From contig CM114271.1 of assembly GCA_050084515.1 (NCBI GenBank), positions 19,964,001 to 20,028,000 on the forward strand: a stretch of 64,000 nt of DNA, written 5' to 3'. The position numbers were made by a program, and so were the translations under genes. This document shows, in pieces, positions 19,908-32,800 of this stretch. Position 1 is the first letter of the stretch, and every line of letters begins with the position of its first letter. The stretch comes from Blasia pusilla (taxonomy: Eukaryota > Marchantiophyta > Marchantiopsida > Blasiales). The notes beneath the pieces were generated by a model. The model was not told where the DNA came from and searched no databases. It saw only the letters and a program-made list of their open reading frames with translations.

Positions 19908-21460
19908 CCAAAAAAAAAATGTGCGCAAAGAAGATTCAAGTATTTAGCTTTATCACAATATTGTTCTTTAGATCGTTCAGTTTTCATATCTTCGTTTAAA
20001 TATTTCTAACTAGATGCTTTTCATCCTTTCTTGCAAGCAACCTTCTTCATTCGCAATGATTATCACCTTACCACCACTACCATGACAATCACTACATATG
20101 GTTGATTTACAATTGCTTTGCTCACATGTTATTATAAACATCCAATGTGCCAATTTTGTTCTTTTTAGATTGAAGAGATTCTCCATTGCATACTTTTCAA
20201 TACAATTTCATTGCACTTATGATGATCAATATCAATTCTCAAGATTTTCAAAGCTCTTGTCCACACTCTGATAACAACTTTTTTTCCTACTATTTACGTA
20301 TACTTTACAATGATATGTTCTTCATTGCAACACTCAACAATCACTGTGTTTCTTCACACTATCCATAATATCTACCGTTTGTCCTGTCAGTCCTTATTGT
20401 TTCATGCCCTTTACTCCTTTATTCCATACTAAATGTTCATTTTGAGTATACTCTTGCAGATTAGAATAAGGGTTCCCTATCGTCATCCTCCCTTCAATCA
20501 ACATGGAGATGAAGAAACACAACTGCAAGGTAGTAGCACTGCCAATGGTAATCCAAAAGTCCTTCCATCTTCTCAAGACTCACATGTTCCACTTCACGTC
20601 TACACCACACTCCTTGAGAACCTGGACAAACTTCAGGACTAGAACACTGCTCGGAGTTCAAGTGTCAATGCACTATCTTCCAAGATTCGGAAGTTGTAGT
20701 GGCATCCATTTAGTATGGAGTAAAGGAGTAAAGGAAGCATGAAATGGAACAACAAGGACTGACAGGACAAACGGTAGATAAGATGGATAGTATGAAGAAA
20801 CAATGTGATTGTTGAGTGTTGCAATGAAGAACATGTCATTGTAAAGTATATGTTAATAGTAGAAAAAATTTGGAAATTTGTTATCATAGTGTGGACAAGA
20901 GCTTTTGTGTCCAATGTGTCTTTGATGAAGTCCTTGAAGGACTCAAAAGCATTACCAGATTTGTGTTGTAAGTGTCCACTGTTGATTTGACTGTTAACTG
21001 CCACTACAACTTCCCGAATCTTGGAAGATAGACTACTTTGCTTTGTAAGTGTCTACTATTTTTTACATCTACTTCTTTGCACACACATTTCTTACCTCTA
21101 TACAATCGCTTGCTGAATCAAGCCAATCAACCCTTTCGGCACTCTAAATACATGTTATTGGTTCACCAAAATCTCCTTTCAATATATAGTAGCCATTTCT
21201 CCAAGTTTTTTTCCGTGTGTTTTATGTATTTACTTCAGTTTTTTACAAGTATAATTTACTTCCTACTATATGAATTCATCATATATTACATTGTATTAAT
21301 CATTCATCTCCTTCTTGGTTTTTCTTGCTTCTCTCATATTTCCATGATTGCCATGAAATAGTAATATATCCACTTTATTATAAAATAAACTTCGAAAGAG
21401 GACAAAGAAAGGTAATAATATCTCAAAAGAGGAGTAAAAAATGCATAAAATAATGCAAAA
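19908..21460. repeat. AT-rich fold-back element with two sets of inverted repeats
   Basis: Arms at 20,252-20,435 and 20,707-20,904 are inverted copies of each other, about 185-195 bp long with roughly 85% identity by eye. Inside the loop, 20,673-20,704 is inverted at 20,999-21,031, beyond the second arm, so the two pairs overlap instead of nesting simply. The loop holds a short + frame (20,503-20,742) with no known motif. No transposase is visible. It may be a non-autonomous fold-back transposon or a product of repeated template switching. The outer edges are uncertain. Confidence 0.75.
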
Positions 21461-21529
21461 AGAAAATGGCAACAAGCCAACGCAAACACCGGCTCAATGA
21501 GCTACACGATTGATAGCTTGAAACAAATC

Positions 21530-22402
21530 TCACAAGAACATGAGTGGTTGGTCAGACGTGAATGGACGACGAGGCGAGCGACCCCCCACCACCTCCGCAC
21601 GACGTATCAATGCCAAGGCTTGTGCACGTTGTAAGGCCACTGAGATGCATTGCCAAAAATAAGTAGTAACTACCGAGAGAGAAAGACTACGGGAAGGGGC
21701 AAGGTGATGATTCTCGAGGGAGTGGTGAGCACATGTTTTCAGGAAAGTATCAAAAGACATATGTAAATGATCGAATACTTCCACTGCAACAGGAATAAAT
21801 CCATCAGTCGTATGTCTCACAGCATAACTTAACTCCTTGATTCTTGCTGCAGCTTCGGCCGCCAAACCTTTGGTATGTGCGGCTCGACACACCAAATCAG
21901 AACGTGTTGGATCAGCAATCCCTACATCATCTAGTGTCCAAAATCCACCTCGAGACATAACAAGATCCATTCTCCGACGAGAGGTTGCTTGTGTGGTTGA
22001 AGGTAGGACATGGAGTTACTCTTGCCCAACGGTGTATCCTGCAGTACGAGCCACCGATGCTACCGCCTCTCTAATGACATCATGTGTGGCCATTTTTTCT
22101 CCACCATGTGCACATCGGAGAATATGGATACCCTTGGCATCAATGGGATCCCCGCATACACAATTCGGCACACCTAAGAGAGAAGGATGGGGAAGTCCAA
22201 GATGTAACCGCAAAGCTGTCGAGAATATACTTTGAGGAAGACGAAATGGAAGAATAAGAGGATTTGCAGTAAGCCACGCCCCCTCCGGTATCCGCACATG
22301 AACGCAGACGAGCTCGATTAGCGTCGGAGGATGCCTCGGAGAGAATGTTGGAAAAGTTGATTTGATGCAAATTCTCGGAGATATGCTCTTGAAGTCGATC
22401 AA
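21530..22402 (-). pseudogene. Cys/His knuckle and restriction-like endonuclease (copy 1)
   Basis: CVCGDPIDAKGIHILRCAHGG (about 22,155-22,095) is the CCHC knuckle that precedes the nuclease in R2-like elements. After a frame change near 22,010, the sequence MDLVMSRGGFWTLDDVGIADPTRSDL, KGLAAEAAARIKELSY and FIPVAVEVFDHLH gives the Asp ... Pro-Asp-like ... Glu/Lys pattern of the endonuclease. This enzyme would nick the target site to prime reverse transcription. The same segment is recognisable in decayed copy 2. Confidence 0.75.
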
Positions 22403-23734
22403 GCCCTTTCGTAATCAGTTGACTGAAAGGGGGTAGAATTGCTTGTGTAGCAAGAGGAAGAAGAGCTCGTGCAGATCTTAGTTGTTGTTGAAATAACAAG
22501 TCCCCCTCCTCTACATGGGCGATACGATCCATCAAGATAGGTGTATCTCCTTGGAGAAACCTTGAAGCCATAATTAGTGCTACCAACTCCCAACTCCCCA
22601 AAAAGGTTGCGGGAGCAGATGCGACTGTAGAGGACAGTCCCACCCCTCCAAAAGAAATAGGCAAGATAGCTTGTCGAGAAGCAAAGATACCATCCTCTCC
22701 CTCAAAGGTATTTGGGCCAAGAAGTTGACCAAAAGTTGCCAAGATAGAAGCATCAAAAGAGGCCAACCGATGTAAGAACCTTGAAGTGGGAGGACAAGTG
22801 CGAAGAAGGTAGGAAGGACGTCGTAGAAAACATTGGGAGAGAATCCCATAAGCCACTTGGGGATCCCCAAGATGAGGTAACAAATGAAGCCATTCCACGT
22901 CTTTCAAAAGGGCCTGATCCAAGAACTTTAAGACATAGTCCATGAAGCCAATTGGGACCCCAAGAACTCTAACCCCTTCAATGTAGATGGGAAAATCAGG
23001 AGTAGGTGGGGTGAATATTGAGGGAAGGCATGAAGGAGACCATACTCCATATTTACTAGGTTGGACTTTAAGGTTCAAGAAAGAGAGTTGCTCCACGAAA
23101 TGGGTCTAAGCAGGAACCACTTCAGAAGGAGGACTTTTAATGTGAGTGTCATCAACAATAGAAGGGAAAAGGCAAGATGGAAATGCTTGCGCTGATGCTC
23201 GAAGGGCACGAAAATGGGCAATGGCAAAGAGTGGGCCCCCATGGGATCACCTTGACGTGTGCCACAAGCTGATTGTAGAATACTATATTCCCCAGAAGTA
23301 GCATGATGGGAATAGATAATGGGCGTATCATAGGCAGAGAAGGAGCGAACAAATGGAATGAGGCTTGCAAGTTGTCCTCATGCACAACGTAACTCCTCAA
23401 AGATGGTCGCACGAGAAACTGAATTGAATGCGTTAGCCACATCGACTTGAATTGCTATCCAATCTGGATGAATATCAAGAGTGGAGCGAATCCCATGCAC
23501 CACAGCCTCACAACCTCCAGGAGTTGCCACTCCAAATTGATGAGGAAATAAGTGGGCACTAAAGTGAGGACGAAATTGCAAGCATAGGGATTGACTAACC
23601 AAGCAATATAAAACCTCTCCAATAGCCAAAGGGCGCACACCTGAAGGAGGCTTATCCATAGCCAACAAACGACAAGCCCCTAAGAGCCTAGAGATAGAGA
23701 ATGGGAGACGACCTGCCGCCATATGTGCACACAC
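22140..23734 (-). pseudogene. Non-LTR reverse transcriptase (copy 1)
   Basis: The 23,734-23,378 frame has KPPSGVRPLAIGEVLYCLVS and QVDVANAFNSVSR, the RT motif with a catalytic Asp. The next part contains the TRQGDPMG turn (about 23,239-23,260). The Tyr-Ala-Asp-Asp box appears as IVDDTHIKS (about 23,148-23,156). The thumb follows in 23,096-22,140 (FLNLKVQPSKYGVW, GVRVLGVPIGF, LLRTCPP, LLGPNTFEGEDGIF, ARQAILPISFGGVGL-like). These are the features of RTs in restriction-enzyme-like LINEs. Frame changes near 23,400 and 23,130 disrupt it. Confidence 0.8.
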
Positions 23735-24264
23735 CTTATATAGAGAGACAAAGCCACTTGCTGAATCTGCTGGGATAAAGCAATCGCGAAGATGCTAAAA
23801 AACCATGCCTGATAGTCCGCTTGCTGATAAGCGAGGAGTATGCAGAAAAGCCCTCGTGAAAACCTCCAAGTCAAGCTCGAAGTCAAGGTCAGTTGTATAG
23901 TCTTCCACAAAAGATGGAGCACCGTCACTTGAAGGAGGATGAAGAGCTTCTCAGAGAGCCAATGTTTCCGCACTTGGAACCGCCGGAGAAAGAGGACCCA
24001 ATGCTCAAGCTGCACGTGAAAACTCACCAACCTGCCCCAAAAGTAGACTTTATCGAAGGCGTTGTTGCATTGACGGCCTCCCATGATTGGCATGTTGAGT
24101 GGGATGAGCGCGACTAAGGCCCTGCTTTCAAGTACATGCTCATTCTGAAGATTCTCCCAATCCCCAGACATAAAGCGTTGAATACGTGTGGAGGTTCCAT
24201 GATGACCCGTTGCACCACCCCTTGGAGGGAGGACTAAAACCCATTGTGGGAAGAGTAATAGGAG

Positions 24265-25074
24265 TTACCAAGCATTTATATCTGTGGGGTCACGCGCTAA
24301 CCTTTCTAATGGGAAAAGTAAAGCTTGTTGGATGATGGGGCGAAGAGCAATAGGAATGCGAGTGTATAGTCTAGGACGAGGAAGACCTGGATAGAAAGAG
24401 CGATGGAGATCAATTTGGCTTAACCAAGTCCAAGCAGTTGTTGTGGGGAGTGCAGTAAGAGGTGGTATCGGGTTAGGGATTGAAGGCCCATGCATGGATC
24501 GACAGTACCGCTGATGTCTTTTGATCCCATTAGGAGCAAACTCCTTACCACAAGGTATGCGACGAACCTTTGGTACAAATGGAGAAATAGAAGGGTTACA
24601 AGGAGAGGAGGTGGGAGGTGCAAGAGGTGGTGATGGCCGACGATGAGGGGGTAAGTAGGTTGGGGAAGGAGGAGGAGGAAGAGGGGAGATTCGGGTAGAA
24701 TAGATGGGAGTTGGAAGCAAGGGCATAGATGAGATGTGTGGGGATGGCAAAGTAGAAGGATTCGGTAATAATGGATCAAGATTAGGCTCAATAGGACAAG
24801 GCGAAGAAGGGAGAAGAGGAGAATCCGGAAGAAAAGTAGCGAGTGTAATGGGTGTATTAGCATCTGGAGGAAAATGGCGAGATCTATGATGAGGTGGTGA
24901 ACCAGGGGGAGAGGTTACAGTTGTAGGAGGGCGTGTAAAACCAGATAAGCGAGTAGATGGAGAATCCAACTCCATCTCTGATGACATAGAAGTAAAGGTA
25001 GGCAAGTCTTCGAAGACAAGAAAAGACATATGAAACGTGGTTTGGAGAAAGCATGAGGATAAGGAGCAAAGCAA
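24265..25074 (-). pseudogene. Non-LTR element ORF, N-terminal part with zinc finger
   Basis: This 269-codon frame is Pro/Ser/Leu-rich for about 170 residues, then shows a C2HC-type finger (first Cys pair reduced to one Cys, then CGKEF, GIKRHQRYC). The segment TAWTWLSQIDLHRSFYPGLPRP and LYTRIPIALRPIIQQAL follows. In R2-type elements such fingers bind the target DNA. The frame breaks after residue 269 and continues in other frames toward the RT. The loss of one upstream Cys would weaken zinc binding. Confidence 0.65.
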
Positions 25075-25095
25075 AAGTAGTAGAATCCGTCCAAA

Positions 25096-26827
25096 AGAAA
25101 TTTAGATGGAGAGATGAAGATTAGGCAATACCGAATTTATGATTGAAAGTTACTATAAGAAAAATATAAAAAACAATTGAAAAGGAAAAGTGATGTATAT
25201 GGCATCGGAAGAGATGGCTCAAGAATATGAATTTCTAATGTCCTTAAGGAGATGGCAAACGTATGTAGGGGCGAAACAGTAAGGTAAGGAGTTGAAAGAG
25301 CAAGTAAGACATTTGGGAGGAATTGACCTAAAACAAACCCGTACACAAAAATAGGCGCCTACAGAGAAGGAAGAAAAACTAGAAAACCTACTTGATATCA
25401 AAAGAACGAGCTCGTCAAGACGATCGAAACAGGCCCAAACACGTCCAAAACCGACATTCCAGAAGAAAGTTATGAAAGAAATTAGAAACACAAAAAAAGG
25501 ATGTGAGGAGTAAGTGAGCCACCCACCAATGACCGCTATGAGGGAATGAGTTCGTAATGTTGGGCCCAGCCCGTATCAAAAGATCCAGAAAAGCAAAAGG
25601 AATCCCTTAAACCGGTGGTAACCTGGTATCACTCTAAAAGGAGAGCGCTATGTTTGAAATTGCGTGTAGGAATCTATGAGCACATTTAGGAGAGAAGGAG
25701 GTCCAAAGATCCCAAGAACTTTGGAAAACTCAATCTTAAGTGGAAAAAAGAAGAACCCAAAGTTCAAACTTGAGAAGATGAACACATTGGGCCTTAGATT
25801 GAAAAGATTGGATCACCATGGAAATAGTTAGAAGCAAAATTCTAGACGTCCCTCCATCTCCTCCTCCATGTCTCCTCCCCCATGTATTCATCAAGAATCT
25901 ACCAACTCATAAAATTCATATAGTCACACACAAGTTTTATTGCATTTACCTCCATTGCACTCTACTTTCTTTAAGCATACCTTTTATAACTAATTAAAAA
26001 AAAACCAATTATGGCCACACAAATAACCCACAACACTCTATACATGATGGTGCTTTAGCCCGGTTTCTTTTCAATCCCCAATATTCATATACTCCAAGAG
26101 TATACCTACACAATACAAATAATTCTTCTCCATAGCTTTCATAATTTAAAAATATTATTGTACCAACTCTCACTAAAGTGTAACAACCCATCTCTCAAAT
26201 TCACCCAAGTCACTTTTACCACCTAAATGTTTCTTTTTTCTCCAACACCTTTCCTAGATCTCTCCATATTATTTTAATAATTCAAAAAAATACCAAACTT
26301 TTATGACTCTAGTGGCCCACACTTGTTTTTACCAATGCCAAATTCTTTAAGTTTTTCCCGATGGAGATTCTCTAGTACTATCATCACTATCATGTAAGAT
26401 ATATTTTTAGTTGATTTAAAAAGAATATAAAACTTTCCCAACATAACTAATTATCCATGTGACATGTGTCGAACTTAGACTCGCTCCACCAATCAAGAGC
26501 TTATCCGCTCTTAGTAGCAGTGGAGATTATCTCTCCGCCGATATTAAGGACCCGGCCCGAGATATGAAGAGGTCGCCCGGTCCGCCGGAGCCGGGGGTTT
26601 ATCACCTAGGCGACTCCGTTAGGAGAGAGGTGGCCTGACTGACGTACTCCGTCAGTCGGGCCCCATCTGCATCCATACGGAGACGGCGTGAGCGGATGGA
26701 TGTGAATTGCTCAAGTGTATCCGGAACGGAACGAAGCGGAGGAGCACACTGCACAGGATAGAGGCAGAGGTGTGATTTTGGGACAGGGGTTTGGGATTTT
26801 GAGAGTTGAGTTGAGGAGGAATTTCTC
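25096..26827. other. Intergenic region and presumed TIC110 promoter/leader
   Basis: From 25,096 to about 26,450 the DNA is AT-rich and without a recognisable frame. From 26,500 to 26,827 it turns GC-rich just before the TIC110 start codon, which fits a promoter and 5' leader. A GC-rich stem (26,637-26,644 with 26,650-26,657) lies here. I see no clear TATA box and cannot place the transcription start. Confidence 0.45.
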
Positions 26828-29800
26828 ATGTCCGCGGCCATGGTGCCTGCGCATGGAGTGTTTCCGGGAGTGGCGAGCACTGCCGCGCGGCCCTTGCTGC
26901 TGCCGTTGTCGGGGCTCACTGCCGAGCGCAGGTTGAAGGCGTTTGGTCCGAGGGTTTTTGTGAGGGAAGGCAGGAGAGGAAGACGCGGAGGGCACCGAAT
27001 TGTGTGCTATGCGACGGAGGGGGAGCTTTCTCAAAAGTCGGAGAAGCCACGAGGCAGCGTGTTTGGAGTGGAGCAGGACCTGCCGATTCCCCATAGCTTG
27101 GTGAAGGATCTGCCTGCGGCCTCGAGATATGTGGCTTGTACGGTTATTGTGGCGGGAGCTCTCGCTGCAGGATACGCCCTGGGACGCTCGAAAGGCACCA
27201 CCACGGCGAGCGTCGGTGGAACTCTGGCCCTTGGTGCTGTAGGGGGAGTCACGGCTTTTGCTGTTAATGCCTCGGCCCCGCATGTTGCAGCCGTGCAGCT
27301 ACATAATGCTCTCGTCAATCACCCCGATCCCAAGTCTCTGAGGAGGGAAGAGGTTGACTCAATTTGTGAAAAGTAAGCCTTTCTTAGTACTATTCTCTCA
27401 TTTACGCACCTGTTGCTCCCAGTTTGAAGGAAGGACTCGAGTAACGTGCTGTTGCCAGCTGCATGTTTCTTCCTCCTTGTGTTTCCTATGTGGCTTGTGG
27501 TGTTTGGAAAGCATTAAGGGTTTATCACGTGTTTTACAGTCGGGAATGAGTCAGCTGCCTAATGTTGAAACCTATGGCCTGTTACTATAATGTGATTTGG
27601 GAAGAATATTTCGATGTGCATGATTCTCCTCATACACGGCAAGCCATAGGCTCTCATGCTTTACCTACTTGTAATCTTTTCCTGCTTAGGTCTACCCGTT
27701 TGTGGTTTGTTTTTTTTTGTTACCATGTTGAAAGCGATTATGTGAATATCACATGAAACCTACGGAAGAGGATTTACAAGCCACTTTCTAGTCAGGAATT
27801 CATCTTCTACTCATTTGTTGTTTGTTTTCTTCGGCACGTACATTTTCTTAATAGCACTTTACAGGTATAATTGAGGGTATCTCGAAAGTTTTAACAGGAG
27901 ACCAGTTATTAGATCGTTAATGTTCCTAGAAACAGCACTAGTTAAGATAAGAAAACATACATTATGAGATACTTTCTAATCAATAAATTGTCAGGAGCTT
28001 TTGCCAAGGTTACACTGATTTTGAGCTATCAAAGGTCCGATTATCAACTAGAAATTCCACCTATCGACTAGGTTTGATCACCTTGATAGTTATGGGGAGT
28101 TTAGATCACTCTTAGTAAGGCATTCTGCACCCTGTCATCCAAGCTCCACTTGAAGCAGAGGATATCTCTATGCTGGCCAGGCTTCTTTAAGTATCACCAT
28201 CACCATGAGCGGGTAGTACACGTCTGTTCTGAATGCTTCTGTCTGGAGAAGCATTTTTGTCTACGTGATTTGACTTGGCCATTAAAAATTACGAACTCCT
28301 TACTGTTCGGTAGGAGTCTTTGGTTCCTCCTTTTGATTTTTTAACTTGTTTTTTAGCTGCCTCAGCAAGGCTTGTCTGTGCATACCATGCTAATGCACGA
28401 AAAGCACAAGATCTCCTGCCATCAGTCTACTGGATTTTATCTTTGGTGTGGAAGGCTATGACAGTAATGTTGGGCTTTTTCTAAGTTTCTGATTTGTCCT
28501 TTCAGAAACAGTGTGGTGGCGGGGAAGCGAGTTTTATTCAGTGTGCGAAGGGTTGATTTCACTTCGTCTTGTGGAACAGAATTTGATTAGCACATATGTT
28601 TGCAAAGTTTTTGTGAGGTCTGATGCCTGGGTGGTGCCTCAATTCCCAGGTTTGGAGTAAGCAGAAGTGATGACCGCTTTATATCCGAGCTACGAGATCT
28701 ATATGACCGGTGGGTATCCTAAACAAAGCACTTGTAGTTTCCTTCAAGAAGAACGGTTGTAAAATCTGTGTTGGAAATCTTGAGGCTGACAATGTACATG
28801 ACATTACAGCTTTGCCTGCATTTCTGATTATGTCCCTTGGCTGTGGCAGATTCATCACAGATATAATCCCCCCTGGCAATGAGGATCTACAGGGAGATGA
28901 GGCGCATGAAATTATTAAGTTCAAAAATGCTTTGGGTCTTGAAGACCCCGAAGCAGCCTCTGTACATATTGAGGTAACATTTTTTTATTCTCTGAAATCA
29001 AAATTCCAGCTATCTTTTTTAAACTCACATGAGCAATATCAGATCTTTATTTTTCAGTGGAAAATTTAATGTTTATTTGCGTGGTAAGGCTGATAGGGTT
29101 TACCTCATGACTTTTCTGTCCTCTTCCTTTGTGGACAGATTGGGAGACGCATTTTTAGGCAGCGGATGGAGACAGGAGATAGAGAACAAGCTGTTGAAGA
29201 GAGAAGAGTAGGTCACTGTTGTCTGTGAAAGCTGTAGTGGACTGAGGCCACTTGCTGTGAAGAATTTGGTGGTGAACAGGATATGCCCAGTCCTATCTAT
29301 TCAGATGAGCTTCTAGTGGTGGAACATTTGCTATTGTTTCTTAAGTCTGAGTTTTTTGGGATTGACTCTTGACTTAGCCTGCAAAGATAAAATCTTGTGA
29401 TTATACTGAGTAATATGGGTGGATTTGACGCTGAGTATTTGTGATCTTGTAATGCAGACGTTTCAAAAGCTGGTATATGTATCCACTCTTGTGTTTGGAG
29501 AGGCATCTAAGTTTCTTTTGCCATGGAAGCGGGTGTTCAAAGTCACAGATTCACAGGTATATTGTCTGAAATTTCAATAATGAAAGGTATCCTATGTATC
29601 ATGCCAGTTTGACAGTACCTGCTCCTAAAAGTTGATACCCACTTTGTGAAGTACAGTTATGGTAGACATTGGTTGAGTAATGAGGCCACAGTGCATTAAA
29701 TTCAAATGGTACATGAAGTTTACTGGGCAAGCTTTTCTAAACTTGTTCTTGCAGGTTGAGGTGGCTATACGGGATAATGCACAACGTCTTTTTCAGGAGA

Positions 29801-32800
29801 AGTTGAAAGCCTTTGGTTCTTGTAGGTTTTTCCTTCAATGGTCCTTCATAACTTATGAAAGAGTTGGTCCTGTATCTTGTGTGGAACTTTGTATATGGCA
29901 TTTGATTAACATATTATAGTGTGTGCAGCTGTGCATGTTTAGATTTCTACCAGCAGGTCCTACACTACTGTCACTTCGTTTCTCACTCTAAACCTTTACA
30001 GTTCATTTATAGATGGAGTCTGAGTCTAGTGGCTACTTTATATTTGCTTCAGATCTTTAGAGTCGATGTGTACTTTAAAGTGTGCTATGTGATGTTTAAA
30101 GTTTGACTATATGGAGTGCCTTCTTTCAGGTGTGGATGTGGAGAGATTTGCTGAGCTAAGAACGGCACAGCTCAAGGTCAAGCTTATTGATGATGTAAGA
30201 ACTCATGTTTCCGCTTACCTTGATGTAGGCACCTTTCATGCCTTCTGGCAATGGTTATGCTATGGTGACATATGTTGTAATTATTATTTTTGTTTTTGCA
30301 CTGGGTTAACATTAAGCTGTAGGTTGCCCTTAGTATCTGTACCCTGAGAATATTATGGATGGCCACGGTTGTCTACATTTTGTGCAAATTTGTGTTTTGA
30401 CACTTGACCGCTATTTCCGTTACAGGTTGCTTATGATCTTTTCAGAGAGCACGCCCGAAAGAACGTAGAGGGCTACATTAGTGAAGCTTTGGAGGTTTTG
30501 AAGTCTCGATCACGGGTCAAGTATGGTTCCAGCTGGCCTTAATGCTAGATTTTGCTTACAGTGGCACTAGGTTTTTGATTTCTTAGGAGCATGTAAGGTT
30601 GTAAATTCATAATGTTAACATGTGACAACCATCTTAATCCCTTTTTATTTGTACTGTTTCTAATACAGGCTTTCTTGAATAGATTGCCAAAGTAACTTCT
30701 CAGTCTTTTTAACATGGGAGGCTTGCTTGCAGGGACACTGGCAAGATTGTGAAGGTCCTTGATGATATGCTTGCATACAATGCGGCACTGACTAAAGTCA
30801 GTTCCCAGAGCGATACATCTCATTTGATTCCAGGCGTAGGACCTGCCTCTATTCTAGGTATGTGAATGCTGCCATGATGATTTTTGTTTTGGTGAGCTCA
30901 TGCAGTATGTGAAGTGGTGTGTTAGATTGGCTAGATGTTTCTAAACCAATGTATTTACAATATGAAAGTGGTAAGGTGGATGTGTTGAAACAAGACTGTG
31001 GATGTGCAGGAGGACAGTTTGAAACAGATAGGCTAATGGATGATCTCAAACAGCTTTACCGGACCTATCTGACAGAGGCCTTCAAGGATGGTACCTTAGC
31101 ACCAGAAAAGGTTAGTATTGCTATAGATTTTACTGGGTTCTTTGGAGTGGACACACCTTGTGCAATTGCTGCTAAATTTAAAAACTGGCTCACTTGCCAT
31201 GTTTTCTTATTGGATACCTTGATGCACACAATTTCTTGGAAGTGGACTTTTTTGGGTTTGCTTTGTCGAGTCTACTCTCTTGGCTAATGTGTAGATCCTA
31301 TGTCTCCAGCTCTCATGTGTTTCAGCTATTCTGATCAACTTCCGAAGTCCTGCAGGTTGAAGCTCTGGGACATTTAAAGAATGTGTTTGGAATGGGTAAT
31401 CGTCAATCAGAGGAAATATTGATGGAGGTGACCATAAAGGTATACCGACGCAAGCTTGCACAAGCAGTGAGCGGTGGTGAGTTGGATGCAGCGACAAGCA
31501 AGGCAGCCTTCCTTCAAAAGCTTTGTAATGAGCTGCAATTTGATCCTAGGAAAGCTGGTGAAGTTCATGAAGGTATGTCTCATAATGCAAGTCCTCTCAC
31601 AAAAGTGTGAGCGGTTTATGTTTCCTTTAATAGTTGACTCAGTGTTGAGCTTGTGTTCAAGATTTGATTTTCTTTACACTTTTCTCCTCTAAGTTTGTCA
31701 CCCGAGGTTCATATCAAACAGTTAACATGTAATAGTTGGATATTCAAAGATTAGTGTTGAATTCTGACATGAAGTTTGTGTTTGATCAGAAATATACAGG
31801 CAAAAGTTGGAACAGTGTGTGGCAGATGGATCTCTAAGTGATGCAGATGTTGCAGCGCTTCTACGTCTGCGTGTGCTCTTATGCATTCAACAGGAGACAG
31901 TAGATGCTGCACATGAAAGCATATGTGGACGCATATTTGCTAAGGTCCCTTGCTTTATTACCAGAGTGTACTCATTACGTTGTGCCTGTTGGAGTCTTGT
32001 GACTGTAGAACCTGTTCCCTGGTTGGATGGTGGTGCTAGAGACTGGGATGGGTATAGAGAGAGGAAGAAGTGAATAAGGTACTATATGAGAGGAGGGAGA
32101 CACTCTCATCTTGTGCGAGTGCTGACCATACAAAGTGTTTGTGCGAAGTGTCCAAGTGTCAACCAGGAAGCTCCTTCATTATCTACTTTACTCTATTGGG
32201 ATCCCGAATACACATTACTTACCAGTGCAGTGAACCTAGGCTGCTGAATGTGTAGATCAGTTTAGCTGAGAGTTTTGGGGTTTGGGATAGCCAAAAGTGA
32301 ATTCAACAGTGTATTGGTTAAAGTTTCTATTGAGTTTCTGTTAGTGGATAGGGGCATCAAGGCATTGCCCTGTGACCATGTCTGATTTCATCTATGGTGA
32401 TTGCATATTGTCCTTCTGTTGACCAACTTGATGGCTGTGCAGATAGTAGATGACGCCATAGGAGCAGGTGTGGATGGTTATGATGCAGACATGAAGGCTG
32501 CTGTGCAAAATGGAGTCACTGGTTTACGCCTCACGCAAGAGTCTGCTATGGCCATTGCCAGCAAAGCGGTACTGTGACTGTTAACTCATGCATGCTAACT
32601 TTTCTTCCTTTCTGAAGTATCAAACAAATACAAATGTTGCTTCAGGTCGGCTGCATGGGATATCGTCTCACAGGGATTTGGTAGTTATTTATGATCAATA
32701 ACACTCTGCTTGATGTGTGTTCCAGAAATGGAAACACAGGTCAAGAGGTTTGTAATTAGATCTTGCTAATAGTGGTTATTGCTTCTTTTTGGTCCAGATT

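Larger units (their letters stand above)
21465..25095 (-). mobile_element. Non-LTR retrotransposon of the restriction-like-endonuclease type (copy 1), broken
   Basis: On the minus strand, one long reading frame split by frame shifts runs from about 25,074 to 21,530. It contains a Pro/Ser-rich N-terminus with a CGKEFAPNGIKRHQRYC zinc-finger motif (24,502-24,555), a reverse transcriptase, a Cys/His knuckle and a PD-(D/E)xK-like endonuclease at the C-terminus. There is no APE endonuclease. That order is typical of the R2/NeSL/CRE-like group, whereas the usual plant LINEs (L1, RTE) carry an N-terminal APE domain. About six frame changes make this copy dead. No clear poly(A) or target-site duplication is seen. 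Confidence 0.8.
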
